Assembly: GCA_030641505.1 (NCBI GenBank)
Contig: DAOWHI010000042.1
Coordinates: 1 to 10,193, forward strand
DNA from: Gemmatimonadota bacterium
GTDB lineage: Bacteria > Gemmatimonadota > Gemmatimonadetes > JACCXV01 > JAHWKZ01
DNA: 10,193 bases
Direction: 5' to 3'
The translations under genes were made by a program, and so were the position numbers. Under the pieces are notes generated by a model. That model saw nothing but the letters and a program-made list of their open reading frames with translations. It ran no database searches and had not been told where the DNA came from. Of the stretch, positions 6,176 through 10,193 are shown piece by piece. Each line of letters starts with the position of its first letter. Position 1 is the first letter of the stretch.

Positions 6176-7204
6176 GTGTCCAAAGTCACTCTCATCAAAG
6201 GCGACGGCATCGGGCCCGAGGTCGTCAATGCCGCGATCCGCGTCATCGAGGCTGCCGGAGCGGCGATCGATTGGGATGAGCAAGTCGCCGGTGTGACTGG
6301 GGTCGAGCGGGGTTTGGAAACCCTGCCGGCGGTCACGCTAGACTCCTTCCGCGAGAACAAGGTCTGCCTCAAGGGGCCGCTCACAACCCCCGTCGGATCC
6401 GGGTTTCGAAGCGTCAACGTGGCTCTCCGCAAGGAGTTCGACCTGTACGCGAACATCCGTCCGGCGAAATCACTGGTGCCTGGCGGACGCTACGATAACG
6501 TCGATCTGGTGGTGATCCGCGAGAACACCGAGGGTCTCTACGCCGGCATCGAGCACTACATCGACACTAAGCGCAGCGCCGCTGAGTCGATCACGATCGT
6601 CACCCAGGACGCGTCACGGCGGGTTATCCAGTTCGCATTCGAATACGTCGCTCAGCGTCCGAGGCAGCGCCTCACGCTGGTGCACAAGGCGAACATCCTG
6701 AAGTACACGAGCGGTCTCTTCCTCGATGTCGGGAAGGAGCTCGCGAGCGACCATCCGGAGATCGAGTTCAACGATCGGATCATCGACAACATGGCGCTGC
6801 AGCTGGTGCTCGATCCGCAACAGTTTGATACCATCGTGACGACCAACATGTTCGGCGACATTCTGTCCGACCTGTGCGCCGGTCTTGTAGGCGGATTGGG
6901 TATGGCACCGGCCGCAAACGTGGGTCAAGAGATGGCGATGTTCGAAGCGGTCCACGGATCGGCGCCGGATATCGCCGGCGAAGGGGTCGCAAACCCGACC
7001 GCGCTGATCCTGGCCGGGGCGCTGCTGTGTGATCACATCGATCAAGCCGTGGTCGGTGATCGCACGCGGGCGGGGGTCGAGCGGGTGCTGCTCGACGGCC
7101 AGGTTCGAACACCGGATCTCGGCGGAACGGCGACCACCGATGAGTTCTGCGACGCGGTTGTCGGGGCACTCGAGCGAATCCCAGCTGCGGAGGCGGTAGG
7201 CTGA
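6176..7204 (+). CDS. NAD-dependent isocitrate dehydrogenase (isocitrate/isopropylmalate dehydrogenase family)
   Basis: A 342-residue beta-decarboxylating dehydrogenase; the probable reaction is isocitrate + NAD to 2-oxoglutarate + CO2 + NADH in the TCA cycle. Seen in order: IKGDGIGPEV (7-16), GFRSVNVALRKEFDLYANIRP (76-96), IRENTEGLYAG (114-124), VHKANILKYT (169-178), DNMALQLV (204-211), TTNMFGDILSDL (222-233, metal aspartates D228 and D232) and HGSAPDIAGEG (260-270). S79 and N81 match the isocitrate-contacting Ser113 and Asn115 of E. coli Icd, which argues against isopropylmalate dehydrogenase. Asp-Ile at 265-266 stands where NADP enzymes carry Lys-Tyr, which indicates NAD. The short length fits the IDH3-like class, not the 416-residue E. 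coli type. Homoisocitrate dehydrogenase is the main alternative. GTG 6176 is the only start before GDGIGPE. The TGA overlaps the next gene's ATG by one base, so the two are probably translationally coupled. Confidence 0.88.
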   Translation: MSKVTLIKGDGIGPEVVNAAIRVIEAAGAAIDWDEQVAGVTGVERGLETLPAVTLDSFRENKVCLKGPLTTPVGSGFRSVNVALRKEFDLYANIRPAKSLVPGGRYDNVDLVVIRENTEGLYAGIEHYIDTKRSAAESITIVTQDASRRVIQFAFEYVAQRPRQRLTLVHKANILKYTSGLFLDVGKELASDHPEIEFNDRIIDNMALQLVLDPQQFDTIVTTNMFGDILSDLCAGLVGGLGMAPAANVGQEMAMFEAVHGSAPDIAGEGVANPTALILAGALLCDHIDQAVVGDRTRAGVERVLLDGQVRTPDLGGTATTDEFCDAVVGALERIPAAEAVG

Positions 7205-8370
7205 TGGCGTTCAAGGGCGTCGATTACCTCGATCTCGATGCCGAGCTGGCATCTGAAGAACGGATGACCCGCGACACGGTGCGCCGGTTCGTCGACGAGC
7301 AGGTCATGCCGATCATCGAGGAGGCATACCTCGAGGGGCGCTTCCCCCAGGAGTTGATCGCGGGTCTCGGAGAGCTCGGCGTCCTCGGCGCCAACCTCCC
7401 GGAAGAGTACGGCTGCGCGGGCATGAACAACGTCGCTTACGGTTTGATCATGCAGGAGCTCGAGCGAGGTGACAGCGGTGTCCGCTCGTTCGCCTCGGTA
7501 CAGGGCGCGCTGGTCATGTACCCGATCTTCACCTTTGGGTCGGAGGAGCAGAAACGGCGCTGGCTACCGGCTATGGCGAGTGGCGAAGCGATCGGCTGCT
7601 TCGGCTTGACCGAGGCCGACTTCGGATCGAGCCCGATGGGGATGGCGACGCGCGCCGAGCCCGACGGCGACGGATGGGTGCTGAACGGTTCCAAGATGTG
7701 GATTACCAATGGCTCGATGGCCCACGTGGCGGTCGTTTGGGCTCAAACGCCGGATGGGATTCGAGGCTTTCTCGTCGAGCGTGGAGTCGACGGGTACGAC
7801 ACTGTGGAGATGCACGGCAAACACTCGCTTCGCGCTTCTGATACCTCGGAGCTGGTGTTCAACGACGTGCGATTGGATGGCGACGCGCTCCTGCCCGGAT
7901 CCGACGGCCTCAAGAGCCCGCTCATGTGTTTGACACAAGCCCGCTACGGAATCGCTTGGGGTGCGGTTGGATCGGCGATGGCGTGTTACGAGGAGGCGCT
8001 ACGATACAGTAAGGAACGGGTTCAGTTCGACCGCCCGATCGCCGGTTTTCAGCTCATGCAGGAGAAGCTCGTCGAGATGCTCGATCGGGTGACGCTCGGA
8101 CAGCTGCTCGCGTACCGTTTGGGGCGGCTGAAGGACGCTGGCAGCCTCAAGCACACCCAGGTGTCGCTGGCGAAACGGCACAATGTCATGATGGCGCGCG
8201 AAGTGGCCAGCGCGGCACGTTGGGCGCTGGGCGCCAACGGCATTCACTCGGAGTACCAGGTCATGCGTCACATGTGCAACCTCGAGTCCGTTTTCACGTA
8301 CGAGGGGACGCACGACATTCATACGTTGATTATCGGCCAGGACATCACCGGCCTTAACGCTTTTACTTGA
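7204..8370 (+). CDS. gcdH: Glutaryl-CoA dehydrogenase (decarboxylating type predicted)
   Basis: A 388-residue acyl-CoA dehydrogenase strongly resembling mitochondrial and bacterial glutaryl-CoA dehydrogenase: FAD-dependent oxidation and decarboxylation of glutaryl-CoA to crotonyl-CoA, with electrons passed to ETF. Stretches shared with the human enzyme as I recall it include GELGVLG, YGCAG, VAYGL, SLRAS, ARYGIAWG, GRLKD and YEGTHDIH. The glutarate-contacting residues of human GCDH (E87, R94, S95) fall at E87, R94 and S95 here (LERGDSGVRS). The catalytic base is E367, in TYEGTHD, and Y366 precedes it; decarboxylating enzymes have this Tyr where the non-decarboxylating ones are reported to have Val. 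FAD-side motifs are FGLTEADFGSSP and WITNGSM. It covers the complete three-domain fold at normal length. Its ATG overlaps the isocitrate dehydrogenase stop (TGATG), so it is surely in the same operon. The crotonase, which would hydrate its product, follows after 32 bases. Confidence 0.93.
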   Translation: MAFKGVDYLDLDAELASEERMTRDTVRRFVDEQVMPIIEEAYLEGRFPQELIAGLGELGVLGANLPEEYGCAGMNNVAYGLIMQELERGDSGVRSFASVQGALVMYPIFTFGSEEQKRRWLPAMASGEAIGCFGLTEADFGSSPMGMATRAEPDGDGWVLNGSKMWITNGSMAHVAVVWAQTPDGIRGFLVERGVDGYDTVEMHGKHSLRASDTSELVFNDVRLDGDALLPGSDGLKSPLMCLTQARYGIAWGAVGSAMACYEEALRYSKERVQFDRPIAGFQLMQEKLVEMLDRVTLGQLLAYRLGRLKDAGSLKHTQVSLAKRHNVMMAREVASAARWALGANGIHSEYQVMRHMCNLESVFTYEGTHDIHTLIIGQDITGLNAFT

Positions 8371-8392
8371 TCGCACCGCGCCATACCGAAAC

Positions 8393-8398
8393 GGAGGA
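8393..8398 (+). promoter_or_regulatory. Shine-Dalgarno GGAGGA deciding the hydratase start
   Basis: GGAGGA lies four bases before the ATG at 8403 and fixes that start. A longer reading from a TTG at 8367 would overlap the preceding stop and add a non-conserved leader. It is the only strong Shine-Dalgarno seen in the window, and it belongs to a gene inside a transcript, in contrast to the SD-less first genes. Confidence 0.8.
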
Positions 8399-8402
8399 TT
8401 CG

Positions 8403-9203
8403 ATGGCTGAAAAGAAGCTCATTAGGGTCGAGAAGGACAACGGGGTCGCGATGTTCATCCTCGACGACCCGCCGGCAAACACCTACACGCATGAGATGAT
8501 GAAGGAGCTCGACGCGGCCATTATCGATGCCCGCTTCGATACCGATGTGCACGTGATCGTGTTGACCGGAGCGGGGGAGAAGTTCTTCTGCGCGGGCGCC
8601 AACATCGATATGCTGTCGAACGCGGATCCGACGTGGAAGTACTTCTTCTGCCTACACGCCAACGAGACATTGTCGCGGCTCGAGCACACGCCAAAGCTCG
8701 TGATCGCCGCACTCAACGGACACACCGTGGGCGGTGGCCTCGAAGTGGCGATGGCGGCCGACCTGCGGTTCGCGCGTCAAGGTGCTGGCAAGATCGGTCT
8801 GCCAGAGGTGACGCTCGGGGTGCTACCCGGAACCGGTGGCACGCAGCGGCTGACGAGGTTGGTCGGCAAGTCGAAGGCGATCGAGCTCATGACCACGGGG
8901 CGGAACTTCGAAATGGATGAAGCCGTCAGCCTCGGCATACTCAACGGTGCGTGGGAAGCCGAGTCGAATGACGCGTTTATCGAGAAAGTGAAGGAGTACG
9001 CAGCTCAGTTCACGACCCCCGCGAAGGCAGCGATGGCGGTCGGCCACATCAAGCGCGCCTGTCAGTCAGGCGCCGAGCTCCCGATGGAGCAAGGGTTGGC
9101 GATCGAGCGCGAGCTGCAAGCCAAACTGTTCGCCTCTGATGACGCCAAGGAAGGGCTGAACGCGTTTGTCGAGAAGCGGAAGCCCGAGTTCGCGGGGCGC
9201 TAG
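8403..9203 (+). CDS. Enoyl-CoA hydratase (crotonase family)
   Basis: A 266-residue crotonase-fold enzyme of normal length; the probable reaction is hydration of trans-2-enoyl-CoA to 3-hydroxyacyl-CoA, here most likely crotonyl-CoA to 3-hydroxybutyryl-CoA. Oxyanion-hole segments are FFCAGANIDML (61-71) and NGHTVGGGLEVAMAADLRF (105-123). Both catalytic glutamates of rat mitochondrial hydratase (E144 and E164) have counterparts, E114 in GGLEVAM and E135 in GLPEVTLG, followed by the typical GVLPGTGGTQRL. Having both Glu supports a true hydratase rather than an isomerase or a one-acid family member. There is one extra residue between the two Glu compared with the rat enzyme. The C-terminal helices are complete (AKEGLNAFVEKRKPEF). 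It lies 32 bases after the glutaryl-CoA dehydrogenase with a good Shine-Dalgarno, and its TAG directly abuts the GTG of the aldehyde dehydrogenase. Exact chain-length preference cannot be told. Confidence 0.9.
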   Translation: MAEKKLIRVEKDNGVAMFILDDPPANTYTHEMMKELDAAIIDARFDTDVHVIVLTGAGEKFFCAGANIDMLSNADPTWKYFFCLHANETLSRLEHTPKLVIAALNGHTVGGGLEVAMAADLRFARQGAGKIGLPEVTLGVLPGTGGTQRLTRLVGKSKAIELMTTGRNFEMDEAVSLGILNGAWEAESNDAFIEKVKEYAAQFTTPAKAAMAVGHIKRACQSGAELPMEQGLAIERELQAKLFASDDAKEGLNAFVEKRKPEFAGR

Positions 9204-10193
9204 GTGACGACCGCGACCGCACCCGCGCTACCCGACGTCCTGCTCCCGGGGCGGCTGTTCATCGACGGTGAGTGGCAGGACGCCGAGAGCGGCGAGACGT
9301 TCGATGTCGTCAACCCGGCCTTGGCCGAGCCGTGCACCGAGGTGGCGGCGGCCGACCGGGCCGATGTCGATCGGGCCGCCAACGCCGCGCGAGCGGCCTT
9401 CGAGTCCGGCCCCTGGCACGACATGACGCCCCGCAATCGCGGTCGCCTCTTGTGGGCCATTGCGCGACGGCTCGAGGAGCGCAAGAAAGAGATCGCGCTG
9501 GTCGAGACGCTGAACAACGGGAAGCCGTTGTTCGAGAGCGGGATCGACGTCAACATGACGATCGAGACGTTCGAGTACTACGCCGGCTGGACGACCAAGA
9601 TCGAGGGCGCCACGATCCCGGTGTCAGTGCCCGGTCAGTTCGCCTACACCCGCCACGAGCCGGTCGGCGTGGTGGGCGCGATCGTACCCTGGAACTTCCC
9701 GCTCAACTTGGCGTCCTGGAAGGTCGCTCCCGCGTTGGCGGCGGGGTGCACGGTGATCCTGAAACCGGCCAGCGAGACGCCGCTGACCGCGCTCCTGCTG
9801 GCCGACGTCGCGCGCGAAGTCGGCGTGCCCGACGGCGTGCTGAACGTCTTGCCAGGCGGTGGGTCGACTGCCGGCGAGGCGATCGTTCAGCATCCCGAGA
9901 TCGACAAGATCGCCTTTACCGGGTCGACGGCGATCGGCGTGCGGATCGCCAAGACAGCCGCCGATACGGTCAAGCGGGTGTCGCTCGAGCTGGGAGGAAA
10001 GAGCCCCAACATCGTTTTCGCCGACGCAGATCTCCCGGCGGCCGTCAAAGGGGCGATCGGCGGGATCTTCTACGGTAAGGGTGAGGTGTGTGCTGCGGGC
10101 AGCCGACTCTTCGTCGAGCGCGGCGCGCACGATCAGGTTGTCGACGGCGTGGCGGCCGGTGCCGCCAAGCTCACCGTCGGCGACCCGCTCGAT
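9204..10193 (+). CDS. NAD(P)-dependent aldehyde dehydrogenase, 3'-truncated
   Basis: The first 330 codons of a classical aldehyde dehydrogenase (usual length about 480-500), open to the right edge. It oxidises an aldehyde to the acid with NAD(P). Visible: an N-terminal LFIDGEWQDAESGETFDVVNPA leader, the catalytic Asn in PWNFPL (N164), LKPASETP with the cofactor-binding Lys (K187), FTGSTAIG of the nucleotide fold, general base E262 in LELGGKSPN, and nucleophile C296 in GEVCAAGSR. All catalytic residues are present, so the visible part is an active-type enzyme. The GTG at 9204 directly follows the hydratase stop with no gap, so translation is probably coupled. The substrate is not determined: the overall look is of the broad betaine-aldehyde/phenylacetaldehyde/general ALDH group. 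A semialdehyde dehydrogenase feeding the glutaryl-CoA branch is an inference from context only. Confidence 0.93.
   Translation, partial: MTTATAPALPDVLLPGRLFIDGEWQDAESGETFDVVNPALAEPCTEVAAADRADVDRAANAARAAFESGPWHDMTPRNRGRLLWAIARRLEERKKEIALVETLNNGKPLFESGIDVNMTIETFEYYAGWTTKIEGATIPVSVPGQFAYTRHEPVGVVGAIVPWNFPLNLASWKVAPALAAGCTVILKPASETPLTALLLADVAREVGVPDGVLNVLPGGGSTAGEAIVQHPEIDKIAFTGSTAIGVRIAKTAADTVKRVSLELGGKSPNIVFADADLPAAVKGAIGGIFYGKGEVCAAGSRLFVERGAHDQVVDGVAAGAAKLTVGDPLD

Noticed and set aside
6176..7204. Annotation of the dehydrogenase as 3-isopropylmalate dehydrogenase, prompted by the LeuA-like gene upstream
   Set aside because: The substrate helix has the Ser-x-Asn isocitrate signature instead of the Leu-rich motif of LeuB, and the partner genes are not leucine genes.
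8367..8402. TTG-initiated extension of the hydratase
   Set aside because: The ATG at 8403 has a strong GGAGGA four bases upstream and begins at the normal family N-terminus; the extension overlaps the previous stop and is not family-like.
9272..10078. 268-codon plus-strand frame
   Set aside because: It is a shadow of the aldehyde dehydrogenase gene, whose real frame starts at 9204 and runs off the window without a stop.
1..10193. CRISPR arrays, tRNA/rRNA genes, insertion sequences, phage or defence genes
   Set aside because: A read of both strands showed no regularly spaced repeats, no tRNA-like arms, no transposase or integrase motifs and no terminal inverted repeats.

Overview
The window is chromosomal DNA from a high-GC bacterium. 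Hand-counted 60-base samples give about 63-75% G+C in most genes. It carries eight genes, two of them cut by the window edges. The gene set (NAD-type isocitrate dehydrogenase, glutaryl-CoA dehydrogenase, crotonase-family hydratase, aldehyde dehydrogenase) fits an aerobic heterotroph that oxidises amino acids or dicarboxylic acids. A YejM/PbgA-like protein suggests an envelope with an outer membrane, but that gene is compositionally foreign, so it is weak evidence. I cannot name the phylum. Several first-in-transcript genes appear to be leaderless, which recalls Actinobacteria, Deinococcota or Chloroflexota without proving any of them.

Left part (1-3311): the 3' end of a stand-alone cyclic-nucleotide-binding-fold protein runs rightward. 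It converges, 14 bases apart, on a leftward pair: a DMT/EamA-family membrane transporter (2388-3311) followed by a large YejM/PbgA-like membrane protein with a periplasmic sulfatase/phosphatase-fold domain (447-2345). The YejM-like gene samples at about 48-57% G+C, clearly below its neighbours.

Right part (3373-10193): all genes run rightward. First come a LeuA/homocitrate-synthase-family DRE-TIM enzyme and a secreted HExxH metallopeptidase of the gluzincin (peptidase MA-like) type. Then follows a tight set: isocitrate dehydrogenase, glutaryl-CoA dehydrogenase (stop and start overlap by one base), enoyl-CoA hydratase (clear Shine-Dalgarno) and aldehyde dehydrogenase (start abuts the preceding stop, cut by the window end). 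Glutaryl-CoA dehydrogenase and the hydratase would act in sequence: glutaryl-CoA to crotonyl-CoA to 3-hydroxybutyryl-CoA, the lower route of lysine, tryptophan and glutarate breakdown. The aldehyde dehydrogenase could feed acids into such a route, but its substrate cannot be read from the sequence.

The most notable pattern is regulatory. Three genes that follow non-coding DNA (transporter, LeuA-like synthase, isocitrate dehydrogenase) each have a TAnnnT -10-like hexamer exactly six bases before the start codon and no Shine-Dalgarno. The genes inside the tight set instead use coupling or a Shine-Dalgarno. I saw no RNA genes, CRISPR arrays, insertion sequences or convincing terminators. No intergenic stretch reaches 300 bases, and nothing here is clearly a wholly new system.
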